Shown: positions 1-9,400 of the stretch, piece by piece | How the letters are laid out: every line of letters starts with the position of its first letter | How positions within the stretch are numbered: the stretch's first letter is position 1 | The notes under the pieces: generated by a model | The model's database searches: none | What the model saw: only the letters and a program-made list of their open reading frames with translations | What the model was told of the DNA's origin: nothing | Source of the DNA: Rhizobium sp. WYJ-E13 | GTDB taxonomy: Bacteria; Pseudomonadota; Alphaproteobacteria; Rhizobiales; Rhizobiaceae | DNA length: 64,000 nt | Reading direction: 5' to 3' | Assembly (NCBI RefSeq): GCF_018987265.1 | Contig: NZ_CP076853.1 | Span: forward strand, 558,001 to 622,000 | Position numbers and translations under genes: made by a program

Positions 1-176
1 CCGCCGCCTTCCAGCTTTGAGAGATGTGAGCTCGCCGTCTGCAGCGTGACCCCGCCGGCTGCCGCGAGCTCCGTCGCCGTCAGCGCACGGCCGCCCGTCA
101 GCGCCGCCAGCATGTTGGCGCGGGCCGGATCGCCGATGAGCGCACCGATCTGCGCGATGTCAGGTCCTTCCTTCAT
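1..176 (-). CDS. ArsR-family HTH transcriptional regulator, N-terminal part (cut by window edge)
   Basis: About 58 residues are visible, starting MKEGPDIAQIGALIGDPARA. This matches the first helices and the winged helix-turn-helix of ArsR/SmtB regulators: a 'GDPARANMLAAL' helix followed by the recognition segment 'TATELAAAGGVTLQTASSHL'. The C-terminal half, which would carry any metal- or ligand-binding residues, lies outside the window, so the inducer cannot be judged. It is divergent from the NIPSNAP/ABM pair, which makes that pair a natural target (inference). Family call is good; role is unknown. Confidence 0.8.
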   Translation of the reverse strand, partial: MKEGPDIAQIGALIGDPARANMLAALTGGRALTATELAAAGGVTLQTASSHLSKLEGG

Positions 177-177
177 A

Positions 178-195
178 CTTCGATCGTAACCGAAG
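178..195. promoter_or_regulatory. Weak inverted repeat between the ArsR regulator and the NIPSNAP operon
   Basis: CTTCG (178-182) and CGAAG (191-195) flank an 8-base spacer in the short divergent promoter region. Five-base arms occur often by chance. I list it only because its place, directly upstream of both an ArsR gene and its divergent neighbour, is where an operator would sit. Confidence 0.25.
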
Positions 196-247
196 CATGT
201 CAGTACCGCAATGTGCGAAAGCTCCTCTCATACGAAAGGAGAAACCG

Positions 248-577
248 ATGATTACCTGCTTCATCCGCTATGAGATCGACCCCTTCCGCAAGGATGCCTT
301 TGCCGAATATGCCCGCAACTGGGGAGAGGCGATCCCGCGCAACGGTGCCGACCTGATCGGCTATTTCGGTCCGCATGAAGGTTCGGCGACGACGGCCTAC
401 GGCGTCTACAACATCGAAAGCCTCGCAGCCTACGAGGCCTACCGTGCAAGGCTGACCGCCGATCCGCTCGGCCGGAAGAACTACGAATTCGCCCGCCGCG
501 AGCGCTTTATTCTCAAAGAGGACCGGATCTTTCTGAAGAACGTCTCGGCCCCGCATGCGAAGCTGGTGCTGCCATGA
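248..577 (+). CDS. NIPSNAP family protein
   Basis: A 109-residue protein starting MITCFIRYEIDPFRKDAFAE. The opening beta strand followed by a 'K..AF.EYA' helix, and the length, fit the small dimeric ferredoxin-like NIPSNAP/ABM fold. The start was chosen at 248 because AAAGGAG lies just upstream, whereas the in-frame ATG at 197 has no ribosome site and adds an unconserved-looking tail. The stop overlaps the next start (ATGA), so it is translationally coupled to the following ABM-like gene. Substrate unknown. Confidence 0.8.
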   Translation: MITCFIRYEIDPFRKDAFAEYARNWGEAIPRNGADLIGYFGPHEGSATTAYGVYNIESLAAYEAYRARLTADPLGRKNYEFARRERFILKEDRIFLKNVSAPHAKLVLP

Positions 578-933
578 TCGCCGTCATCTTCGAAGTCATT
601 CCCTATCTCGGCGAGCGCCACAAATATCTCGATCTTGCCGGTGAACTCAGATCCGAACTCCAGAAGATCGACGGCTTCATTTCCATCGAGCGTTTCGAGA
701 GCCTGACGATGCGCGGCAAGATCCTCTCGCTGTCCTTCTTCCGGGATGAGGAAGCGGTGCACCAGTGGCGTAATCTCGAAGCCCATCGGGCGGCGCAAAA
801 GGCCGGCCGGAACGGCATTTTCGCCGATTATCGCCTGCGCATCGGCCATGTCGTCAGAGACTACGGCATGCTTGAGCGGGCCGAGGCACCTGAGGACAGT
901 AGGCAGGTTCACGCGCCTCAGGCGGCAGAGTGA
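574..933 (+). CDS. Antibiotic biosynthesis monooxygenase (ABM) domain protein
   Basis: A 119-residue protein with the ABM pattern: a beta strand 'MIAVIFEVIP', a helix, the 'IDGFISIERFES' segment, then 'KILSLSFFRDEEAVHQWRNLEAHRAAQ' where ABM enzymes carry a W and an H. Proteins of this type are often heme-degrading or quinol monooxygenases acting without cofactor, but the substrate cannot be read from sequence. It overlaps the upstream NIPSNAP gene by 4 bases and both are divergent from an ArsR regulator, suggesting a small stress-induced operon. Confidence 0.8.
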   Translation: MIAVIFEVIPYLGERHKYLDLAGELRSELQKIDGFISIERFESLTMRGKILSLSFFRDEEAVHQWRNLEAHRAAQKAGRNGIFADYRLRIGHVVRDYGMLERAEAPEDSRQVHAPQAAE

Positions 934-1061
934 AATCGGGGCGGGCGCAGCCGGCTGTCCGCCTCTTTCTTATAGGTAAACCGGAATATTTTCCCGAAAC
1001 GGGTCGGTGCTTCAGGCTTTGGTAACCAACTTGCGTAACCATAACGGAGAGTTAAGCGTAA

Positions 1062-2213
<1,152 letters not shown>

Positions 2214-2279
2214 GCAGCACCTTGCAAGGTTGAGACCAACCTTTCTTCCGGTTTGTACCTCCAGTTACGGAAGAAGAAA

Positions 2280-2313
2280 AAGAGGCCCGGGGTCGAAAAA
2301 CCCCGGGCCTCTT
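2280..2313. terminator. Bidirectional intrinsic terminator between ccrM and the NTF2-like gene
   Basis: A perfect 13-bp stem, AAGAGGCCCGGGG / CCCCGGGCCTCTT, with an 8-base loop. It is flanked by A-rich sequence on the left and pyrimidine-rich sequence on the right, so it can serve the convergent genes on both sides. Confidence 0.85.
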
Positions 2314-2335
2314 CTTTCAGGACCGAAGTTCTTCT

Positions 2336-2701
2336 TCAGAATTCCTGATAGTCGATCACATCGACCCGCGTGACCTTGCCCTCCTCGTTGAAGGTGATCG
2401 TCTCTTCGCCCTCGCGTATCAGCGGCTTGCCGGTCTTGCTGTGCGTTGCCCGAACGGACCAGACGGCCCGGCCGGAAAGCGGCGTTAGCGTTTCGACCAG
2501 CGAATTCTCCGCCGTCTGATCCGGATAATCGTCGAAGTAGCGACGGAAGGCGGCCATGATTTCTGCCCGGCCGGCAAGGCTGCCAACACCGTTGGAGACG
2601 TAGGTCGCGTCCTCCGCGAACCAGTTCTCGATCTCGGGAAAATCGAGCGCGTTGATCGCCGCGTGGAAGCGGTCGATGGCATCAGCGGGATCGAAAGACA
2701 T
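2336..2701 (-). CDS. Nuclear transport factor 2 (NTF2)-like / SnoaL-type protein
   Basis: A 121-residue protein with the cone-shaped NTF2-like signature: an N-terminal helix 'AIDRFHAAINALDFPEIENWFAEDATYVSNG', then 'GRAEIMAAFRRYFDDYPD', and a C-terminal sheet ending 'VTRVDVIDYQEF'. Members include isomerases, dehydratases and plain binding proteins, so no reaction is assigned. It lies 3 bases downstream of the HAD hydrolase gene and probably shares the mutY-HAD transcript. Confidence 0.75.
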   Translation of the reverse strand: MSFDPADAIDRFHAAINALDFPEIENWFAEDATYVSNGVGSLAGRAEIMAAFRRYFDDYPDQTAENSLVETLTPLSGRAVWSVRATHSKTGKPLIREGEETITFNEEGKVTRVDVIDYQEF

Positions 2702-2704
2702 CGC

Positions 2705-3325
2705 TCAGGCCTTCAGTCCATAGGTGGCAAGATCGGCGCGCAGCTTGTCGGCGCCGGTGAAGAGCACGGCATTCCAGCCGGCTGCCTTTGCGCCCTCGAC
2801 ATTGACAGGCGCGTCGTCGATGAAGATGGTCGCTGTCGGGTCGAGGCCGAAGCTCTTGGTATGCGTTTCGTAGATCGCGATATCCGGCTTGATGAGACCG
2901 ACATCACCCGAAACGGTCACGCCGCGCGGCTTCTTGAGAAAGGCGAAGCGCTGTTGTGCCTCGCGGAACGTGTCGGAGGCGAAGTTTGTCAGCATCGTCA
3001 CGTCCCGGCCCTCGTTGATGAAGCCTTCCATGATCGCGACGCTCTCTTCATAGGCATGCGGCACCATTTCGTGCCAGTGCTTGCGGAAGGCGCGGATATG
3101 TTCTTCGCGGGTCGGATGCTGCTCGATCAGCAGTGCCTCGGCATCGGCCCAGGTGCGGCCGCGGTCCTGCTCGATGTTCCAGTCATGGGTGCAGATATTG
3201 GCGAAAAACCAGTTGCGCTCGGCCTCATCGGGAATGAGGCGGCTGAAGGGAATATGGGGATCGTAATGAATAAGAACTTTGCCGATATCGAAAACGATAT
3301 GCTTGATGTCGTTTGCCATAGTCAT
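2705..3325 (-). CDS. HAD-superfamily hydrolase (HAD-IA, YihX-like)
   Basis: A 206-residue phosphatase-type protein. Motif I reads 'FDIGKVLI', with Gly where many HADs have a second Asp, which is usual in the YihX/HAD-IA branch. Motif II is 'MLTNFAS' and motif III/IV is 'KPDIAIYE...IFIDDAPVNVEGA'. The intact DD pair argues for an active Mg-dependent phosphatase acting on a small phosphate ester. The start codon overlaps the mutY stop as ATGA, so the two are coupled. An internal ATG at 3319 is possible. Confidence 0.85.
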   Translation of the reverse strand: MTMANDIKHIVFDIGKVLIHYDPHIPFSRLIPDEAERNWFFANICTHDWNIEQDRGRTWADAEALLIEQHPTREEHIRAFRKHWHEMVPHAYEESVAIMEGFINEGRDVTMLTNFASDTFREAQQRFAFLKKPRGVTVSGDVGLIKPDIAIYETHTKSFGLDPTATIFIDDAPVNVEGAKAAGWNAVLFTGADKLRADLATYGLKA

Positions 3326-4413
3326 CCCTTGGCTGTTTTGAACGCGAGAGGAATAGCCGCTGCGATCGCTTTTTTCATGATGGTCGGCAGCGCCTGAGCT
3401 TCAAGATTTGTAACCGGCTCCCACCATCCGTCATTGGTCTGAACGGGGGCAGGGATTGCCACGCGGAAGATCGAAAGCCTGAGTTCGAAATGGGTGAAGA
3501 CATGCGTGACGGTGCCCGCACTTTTCCATCTGGCTTTGAAAGGTGCAGCCTCTGCCGACGTTTCGCCATCCTGTCGCGACGTCCATGCCGTCGTCGGAAT
3601 TTCCGTCATGCCGCCGAGCAGGCCGCTTTCGACACGCCGCCGCAACAGGATCTCACCCTCGGAGGTAACCGCCACAAAGGCTGCGCCACGGCGGATCGGT
3701 TTCTCCTTCTTCGCGGCCTTGACCGGGAACTGCTCGGGATCTTGCAGCCGCAGGGCTTCGCATGATCCGTTAAAGGGACAGAGCGAACAGGCCGGGCGTT
3801 TCGGCGTGCAGACCGTCGCGCCGAGATCCATCATGGCCTGCGCGAAATCACCGGGCCGGTCGGCAGGCGTCAGCAACGCCACTTTCTGGCGCATCAGCGG
3901 CTTGGCGGCCGGAAGTGGGGTGGCGATAGCATAGAGCCGTGAGATCACCCGCTCTACATTGCCGTCCATCACGGCCGCCTGCCTGTTGAACGCGATTGCC
4001 GCAACCGCTGCCGCTGTATAGTCGCCGATGCCTGGTAGGGCTTTCAGCCCCTCAACGGTGTCCGGAAAGACGCCTCCATGCTCGCTGGCAACGGCTTCGG
4101 CGCATTTCTTCAGATTGCGTGCCCGCGCATAGTAGCCAAGCCCAGCCCAGGCCGCCATCACATCCTCACTTGGTGCCTTTGCGAGATCGATCACCGAGGG
4201 CCACTTCGCCAGGAAATTGGCGAAATAGGGCTTTACTGCCGGAACTGTCGTCTGCTGCAGCATCACCTCCGACAGCCAGACGTGATACGGGTCGGCCTTG
4301 ATGCCGCGTTTCGCCATCGGCGGTGATACACGCCAGGGCAGGTCGCGGTGATGGCGGTCATACCATTCAAGGAGTGGGGAGGCGGTCGGCGCGTCCAGTG
4401 TGCGTGTCGTCAT
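3322..4413 (-). CDS. mutY: A/G-specific adenine glycosylase
   Basis: MutY removes adenine mispaired with 8-oxoguanine. The 363-residue product has the HhH-GPD fold. The catalytic Glu is E49 in 'LSEVMLQQT', the hairpin is LPGIGDYTAAAV (126-137) and the catalytic Asp is D150 in 'VMDGNVERV'. A 4Fe-4S loop follows with C202, C209, C212 and C218 (C-x6-C-x2-C-x5-C). A NUDIX-like C-terminal domain (about 240-363) recognises 8-oxoG. All key residues are present. It is divergent from dciA and heads the leftward mutY-HAD-NTF2 group. Confidence 0.95.
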   Translation of the reverse strand: MTTRTLDAPTASPLLEWYDRHHRDLPWRVSPPMAKRGIKADPYHVWLSEVMLQQTTVPAVKPYFANFLAKWPSVIDLAKAPSEDVMAAWAGLGYYARARNLKKCAEAVASEHGGVFPDTVEGLKALPGIGDYTAAAVAAIAFNRQAAVMDGNVERVISRLYAIATPLPAAKPLMRQKVALLTPADRPGDFAQAMMDLGATVCTPKRPACSLCPFNGSCEALRLQDPEQFPVKAAKKEKPIRRGAAFVAVTSEGEILLRRRVESGLLGGMTEIPTTAWTSRQDGETSAEAAPFKARWKSAGTVTHVFTHFELRLSIFRVAIPAPVQTNDGWWEPVTNLEAQALPTIMKKAIAAAIPLAFKTAKG

Positions 4414-4510
4414 TATTTGCCGCGATCAGGGGAAGTGCTCTATACTTGGCGAAGCAACGCGGCGCGATCAAGCCGGTGGTTTCGAAAGACCACCGCTTAC
4501 CAAGGTTTCG

Positions 4511-4999
4511 ATGAGTTATCCACGCAAAGGTGAGAAGCAGATTTCCGAGCTGACCAACGGCATCATCGATCCCGTTCTCGCCCGCCGCGCCGGCATCAAC
4601 TCCGCACTTCTGGGTTCCTGGGATGAGATTGCCGGCGAGGACTTCGCCGATTGCACCCGGCCGGAAAAGATCGCCTGGGCGCGCGGCGGTGATGACGGCA
4701 GCTTCCGCCCCGGCGTGCTGACGGTTGCCTGCGAGGGAGCGCGCGCGCTTTTTCTCACCCACGCCCAGGGCGAGCTGATCCAGCGCATCAACAGCTTCTT
4801 TGGCTTTGCTGCCGTCCATCAGATCCGCATCGTCCAGAAGCCGGTCTACCAGCCGGTCAAGCGCTCCCGCACACCCCCGCCGCTGAAGGGCGAGGCGGCC
4901 CGCAAGCTGGAAAGCATGATGCAAGGTTTGGAGGACGAAAAGATCAGGCGGGCGATCGCCCGGCTCGGCACGGCGGTATTGGGAAAACGGGGCAGATAG
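4511..4999 (+). CDS. DUF721 (DciA-like) protein
   Basis: A 162-residue protein with the DUF721 core: 'ALLGSWDEIAGEDFADCTRPEKIAW' followed by 'GVLTVACEGARALFLTHAQGELIQRINSFFGFAAVHQIRIVQ'. DciA proteins load or recruit the replicative helicase DnaB in bacteria lacking DnaC. The C-terminal part is basic and probably unstructured. ATG 4511 was chosen because homology-like sequence starts there and the upstream frame has no ribosome site. Its position between mutY and a DsbA-like gene ahead of smc is a familiar rhizobial arrangement (from memory). Confidence 0.8.
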   Translation: MSYPRKGEKQISELTNGIIDPVLARRAGINSALLGSWDEIAGEDFADCTRPEKIAWARGGDDGSFRPGVLTVACEGARALFLTHAQGELIQRINSFFGFAAVHQIRIVQKPVYQPVKRSRTPPPLKGEAARKLESMMQGLEDEKIRRAIARLGTAVLGKRGR

Positions 5000-5027
5000 G
5001 TTTCGTTTGATCTAGGATCTGCCCAAG

Positions 5028-5045
5028 TGCTATACATGTATAGCA
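5028..5045. promoter_or_regulatory. Perfect 18-bp palindrome, probable toxin-antitoxin autoregulatory operator
   Basis: TGCTATACATGTATAGCA is a perfect palindrome ending 12 bases before the antitoxin start codon at 5058. Ribbon-helix-helix antitoxins bind such symmetric sites at their own promoter, so self-repression is a reasonable inference. Confidence 0.7.
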
Positions 5046-5057
5046 ATGGAGGTTCCT

Positions 5058-5282
5058 ATGCTCGCTTTAAGATTGCCGCCGGAGATTGAAGCTCGCCTGG
5101 ATGCGCTTGCAAAGCGCACCGGACGAAGCAAGAGTTTCTATGCGCGGCAGGCTATTCTTGAACATCTTGACGATATGGAAGACATCTTCCTTGCCGAAAA
5201 GCGCCTTGAGGAGCTTCGTAAGGAAGAAACCGATACTGTGCCGCTCTCGGAACTGATGGCGCGGTATGGCGTGGAGAATTGA
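5058..5282 (+). CDS. Ribbon-helix-helix antitoxin of a RelBE/ParDE-type pair (DUF6290-like)
   Basis: A 74-residue protein. It opens with the RHH strand and helix 'MLALRLPPEIEARLDALAKRTGRSKSFYARQAILEHLDDMED' and continues into an acidic helical tail that would wrap the toxin. ATG 5058 has GGAGG six bases upstream; the in-frame ATG at 5046 is part of that ribosome site and would use none. The toxin gene overlaps its 3' end by 17 bases. An 18-bp palindrome lies just upstream. Confidence 0.85.
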   Translation: MLALRLPPEIEARLDALAKRTGRSKSFYARQAILEHLDDMEDIFLAEKRLEELRKEETDTVPLSELMARYGVEN

Positions 5283-5535
5283 GTTTCACCGGGCTGCGGA
5301 GCGTGAACTCGAAAAGCTCGGCCGCGACGCTGCCAGCCGCATCCTTCGCTTTCTGAACGACCGCAATTCAAAGTTGGACGATCCAAGATCGGTCGGAGAG
5401 GCGCTGAAGGGCTCCGAGCTGGGAAACTTCTGGAAATACCGTGTCGGAGACTATCGCGTAATCGCTGACATCAATGATGGCGCAGTTCGCATTCTGATTG
5501 TGCGCATCGGCAATCGCCGCGATGTGTATCGATAA
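5266..5535 (+). CDS. RelE/ParE-family toxin
   Basis: An 89-residue protein with the RelE fold pattern: 'MAWRIEFHRAAERELEKLGRDAASRILRFL', the central 'LGNFWKYRVGDYRVIADI', and the terminal strand 'ILIVRIGNRRDVYR'. Proteins like this are usually ribosome-dependent mRNA interferases. The arginines of 'KYRVGDYR' and the final Tyr-Arg fit an active toxin. It overlaps the antitoxin gene, the normal arrangement for coupled expression. The complete pair suggests it is functional. Confidence 0.85.
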   Translation: MAWRIEFHRAAERELEKLGRDAASRILRFLNDRNSKLDDPRSVGEALKGSELGNFWKYRVGDYRVIADINDGAVRILIVRIGNRRDVYR

Positions 5536-5674
5536 TGAGAAATCCTGCATGGTTTTGACTACTCGTCTTTCGCAGGTCACAATTCTTTGAAGAAAGTTGG
5601 CGAAGCGTGCCTTGTTCGTGGCTTCTGGCCGTTATATCGCACAATCAGCTGCCACACTTGTTTATGGGGAACCC

Positions 5675-6373
5675 ATGCGCATCTCTGAAATGCAACTGAC
5701 GAAACGCCAGCTTCTGGGCGGTGTCGCCGCCGCAACCGCATCCATGGCGGTATACGGTACGGCGCAGGCGCAGGCAGCCGTCGAAATCCCGAAGCCGGAT
5801 GGCGATGTGGATATGGCCAAGGTGATGACCCCTGGCGCACTGCCGGAAATGGCGCTCGGCAAGACCGACGCTCCGGTCAAGATCGTCGAATATATGTCGA
5901 TGACCTGCCCGCACTGCGCCCACTTCCACAACACCACCTTCGATACCATCAAGCAGAAATACGTCGACACCGGCAAGGTCGAGTTCGTCCTACGTGAATT
6001 CCCCTTTGATCCGCGCGCTGCCGCTGCCTTCATGCTCGCCCGCTGCAACCCGCAGAAGCCGGAAGAGCTCGCAACGCCCGAGCAATATTTCCCGATGGTC
6101 GCCATGCTCTTCAAGCAGCAACAGGTCTGGGCTGCCGCCGATGATGGCCGCGCCGCGCTGCTTCAGATGTCGAAGCTCGCCGGATTTACTGAGGATAGCT
6201 TCACGAAGTGCTTGACGAACCAGAAGCTGCTGGATGAAGTGAATGCCACGCGGGAAAGGGGTTCCAAGGATTTTGGCGTCAACGCCACACCGACGTTCCT
6301 CATCAATGGCAAGCGCTATTCTGGAGACATGCCGGTTGACACCATGTCGGCCCTCATCGACAGCCTCCTCTGA
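5675..6373 (+). CDS. DsbA-family thiol:disulfide oxidoreductase, exported
   Basis: A 232-residue periplasmic thioredoxin-fold protein. A signal peptide (about 1-34) has a K-R pair before the hydrophobic stretch and an AQA-type cleavage site. The active site is C78-P-H-C81 in 'MTCPHCAHF', with the helical insert typical of DsbA and the cis-Pro loop in 'VNATPTFLINGKRY'. It should introduce or shuffle disulfides in exported proteins. The start at 5675 has GGGGA upstream. A terminator separates it from smc, so the two are adjacent but not clearly an operon. Confidence 0.88.
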   Translation: MRISEMQLTKRQLLGGVAAATASMAVYGTAQAQAAVEIPKPDGDVDMAKVMTPGALPEMALGKTDAPVKIVEYMSMTCPHCAHFHNTTFDTIKQKYVDTGKVEFVLREFPFDPRAAAAFMLARCNPQKPEELATPEQYFPMVAMLFKQQQVWAAADDGRAALLQMSKLAGFTEDSFTKCLTNQKLLDEVNATRERGSKDFGVNATPTFLINGKRYSGDMPVDTMSALIDSLL

Positions 6374-6392
6374 TCCGTACCGTTTTGCGAAG

Positions 6393-6427
6393 GCGGGCGA
6401 CGGCGAAAGCCGTGTGCCCGCTTTTTT
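6393..6427 (+). terminator. Intrinsic terminator after the DsbA-like gene
   Basis: GCGGGC (6393-6398) pairs with GCCCGC (6416-6421), and inside it ACGGC pairs with GCCGT around a GAAA tetraloop. Six T follow. It ends 30 bases before the smc start, so smc translation probably depends on read-through or on a promoter within this short gap. Confidence 0.85.
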
Positions 6428-6457
6428 GTTTGGTGAAGCATTTGGTGAGGCGGCGGC

Positions 6458-9400
6458 ATGAAGTTCAACAAGCTTCGCCTTGTCGGCTTCAAGTCCTTCG
6501 TCGAACCAACCGAATTCATCATCGAGCGCGGCCTGACGGGCGTCGTCGGTCCGAACGGCTGCGGCAAGTCCAATCTCGTCGAAGCCCTCCGCTGGGTCAT
6601 GGGCGAGAATTCCTACAAGAATATGCGCGCGTCCGGCATGGACGACGTGATCTTCTCGGGTTCGGGAAATCGCCCGGCGCGCAATACCGCTGAAGTCGGC
6701 CTCTATCTCGATAATGGCGAGCGCACCGCACCCGCCGCCTTCAATGACAGCGATGAAATCCAGGTCACCCGCCGTATCGAGCGCGAACAGGGGTCGATCT
6801 ACCGCATCAACGGCAAGGAAAGCCGTGCCAAGGATGTGCAGCTTCTCTTCGCCGATGCCTCCACCGGCGCGCGTTCTCCCTCCATGGTGGGGCAGGGCCG
6901 CATCGGCGAGCTGATCTCGGCAAAGCCGCAGGCTCGCCGCCAGTTGCTGGAAGAGGCCGCCGGCATTTCCGGCCTGCACTCCCGCCGCCACGAGGCTGAG
7001 CTTCGCCTGCGCGCGGCCGAAAGCAATCTGGAGCGTCTCGACGACGTCACTTCGCAGCTCGAAAGCCAGATCGAGAGCCTGAAGCGTCAGGCCCGCCAGG
7101 CAAACCGCTTCAAGACGCTTTCCGCCGATATCCGCGCCCGCGAGGCAATGCTCTTGCATATCCGCTGGGTGCAGGCGAAGGAGGCTGAGGCCGAGGCCGA
7201 CAGCGCGCTCAATCAGGCAACCGTCGTCGTTGCCGAGAAGGCGCAGATCCAGATGGATGCGGCGAAGAACCAGGGCATCGCCAGCCTGAAGCTCCCGGAA
7301 CTGCGCGAAGGCGAAGCGCGGGCAGCTGCCACACTCCAGCGCCTGCAGATCGCCCGCAGCCAGCTTGAGGAAGATGCCAACCGCATCCTGCGCCGCCGCG
7401 ACGAACTGACCCGTCGTCTGGCGCAGCTTGCCGAAGACATCAGGCGCGAGGAGCGGCTTGTTGCCGACAATGCCACGATCCTCGCAAGGCTTGATGCCGA
7501 AGAGGCCGATATCGCCGAAATCCTGGCCGATTCCGGCCGTTATGCCGAGGAGACGCGGCAGGCTTTCGAGGAGGCGGCGGCGAAACTCGCAGATAGCGAA
7601 CGCATCTTCACTATCCTGACGGCAGACCGCGCCGAAGCCGCCGCCGGCCGCAATCAGCTCGAACGCGCCATCCGCGACCTCGCCGACCGCAAGCTGCGCC
7701 TCGAACGCCAGATGGACGAAGCCAACCGTGAACTCGCCGGCATCGAGCAGAAGATCGCGACACTGCCGGATCCGGACGAAAAGCGCGCAATGGTCGAGGC
7801 GGGGGAGGTCGCCGTCGCCGAAGCCGAGGCGGCGATCCAGTCCGTCGAGCAGGCACTTTCAACGGCGCGCGAAACCGAGGCACTTTCGCGCTCTCCTGTC
7901 GAACAGGCGCGCAGCAAGCTCAACGCGCTGGAGACGGAAGCCCGTACCATCCAGCGTATGCTGGCTAGCGCCGCGGCAGGGGAATTCCCGCCGGTTGCCG
8001 AAGAACTGAAGGTGGATCGTGGTTTCGAGACGGCGCTGGGGGCTGCGCTCGGCGACGATCTCGAATCCCCACTCGATCCGAATGCGCCCGCCTACTGGTC
8101 GGAAAACGGTGATGGTGTCGGCGATCCGGCGCTGCCCGCAGGCGCCGATCCGCTGCTGAACCATGTCTGCGCACCTGCCGCGCTGATCCGCCGCCTGCGC
8201 CAGATCGGTCTGGTCGCTGCCGCCGATGCACCGCGTCTGGTGAAGGAGCTCAAGGCCGGCCAACGGCTGGTCACCAGGGAAGGGGCGGTCTATCGCTGGG
8301 ATGGTCATGTCACTGGCGCGGATGCGCCGAGTGCGGCTGCCCTTCGACTTGCCCAGAAGAACCGACTTGCCGAGTTGGAAGGCGAGGCTGAGCTTGCCCG
8401 CGATGTCCTGGCTGAAGCCGAAGAACGTCTCGCCGCCGCCGCCGAGACCATCCGCGGCGAAGAGCGCCGGCTTGCTGAAGCCCGTGATATGAGCCGCCTG
8501 TCCGCCCGCCATCTGGCTGAAGCGCGGGAAGCACTTGCCGCTGCCGAGCGCGCTTCCGGTGATCTCATTCGCCGCCGCGATGTCATTGCCGAAGCTGTCA
8601 GCCAGTTGCAGGCGCAGCTTGAGGATATCGCCGTTCAGCAAGAAAATGCCCGTATCGAACTCGAAGACGCGCCGGATCTGACTGCGCTCGATGAACGGCT
8701 GCGCTTCCAGCAGGCCGAGGTCGCGACGGATCGCGGCGCCCTCGCCGAAGCCCGCGCCCGCCACGAGAGCCTCAACCGGGAGAATGATGCCCGCCAGCGC
8801 CGCATTGTCGCCATCGGCCAGGAGCGCGAGACATGGCGCCAGCGCGCTGCCAGCGCCGAGGACCACATCGCCACGCTCCGCGAGCGTGAAGAAGAGGCGC
8901 GTGAAGAGGCCGCCGAACTGGAAATGGCGCCGGACGAATTCGACGACAAGCGCCGCGCGCTGCTGACGGAGCTGCAGAAGGCCGAGGAAGCCCGTCGCCA
9001 TGCTGCCGATCTCTTGGCTGAGGCCGAACTGCTGCAGCGCGATGCCGACCATAAGGCGGCGACGGCACTTTCCGAACTCGCCGAAAGCCGCGAGCGCCGC
9101 GGCCGCGCCGAGGAACGCCTCGTCTCCGCTCGCGAGAAGCGGCAGGAAAGCGAACAGCGTATCCGCGAGGCGCTGAGCGTGGCCCCGCATGAGGCGCTGC
9201 GCCTTGCCGGCCGGCCGGGACTGCAGACCCTGCCCGATCCGCATGAGGTCGAGCGCGAGGTCGAGCGGCTGCGGATCGAGCGCGAGCGACTGGGTGCTGT
9301 CAACCTGCGTGCCGACGAGGAGCAGAAGGAGCTCAGCGAGAAGCTGGAGACGCTCGTCAAGGAACGCGACGACGTCATCGATGCTATCAGAAAACTGCGC

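Noticed and set aside
2705..3325. Inactive HAD because motif I is DIG rather than DxD
   Set aside because: The D-x-G form is normal in the YihX/HAD-IA branch, and the downstream lysine and DD pair are intact.
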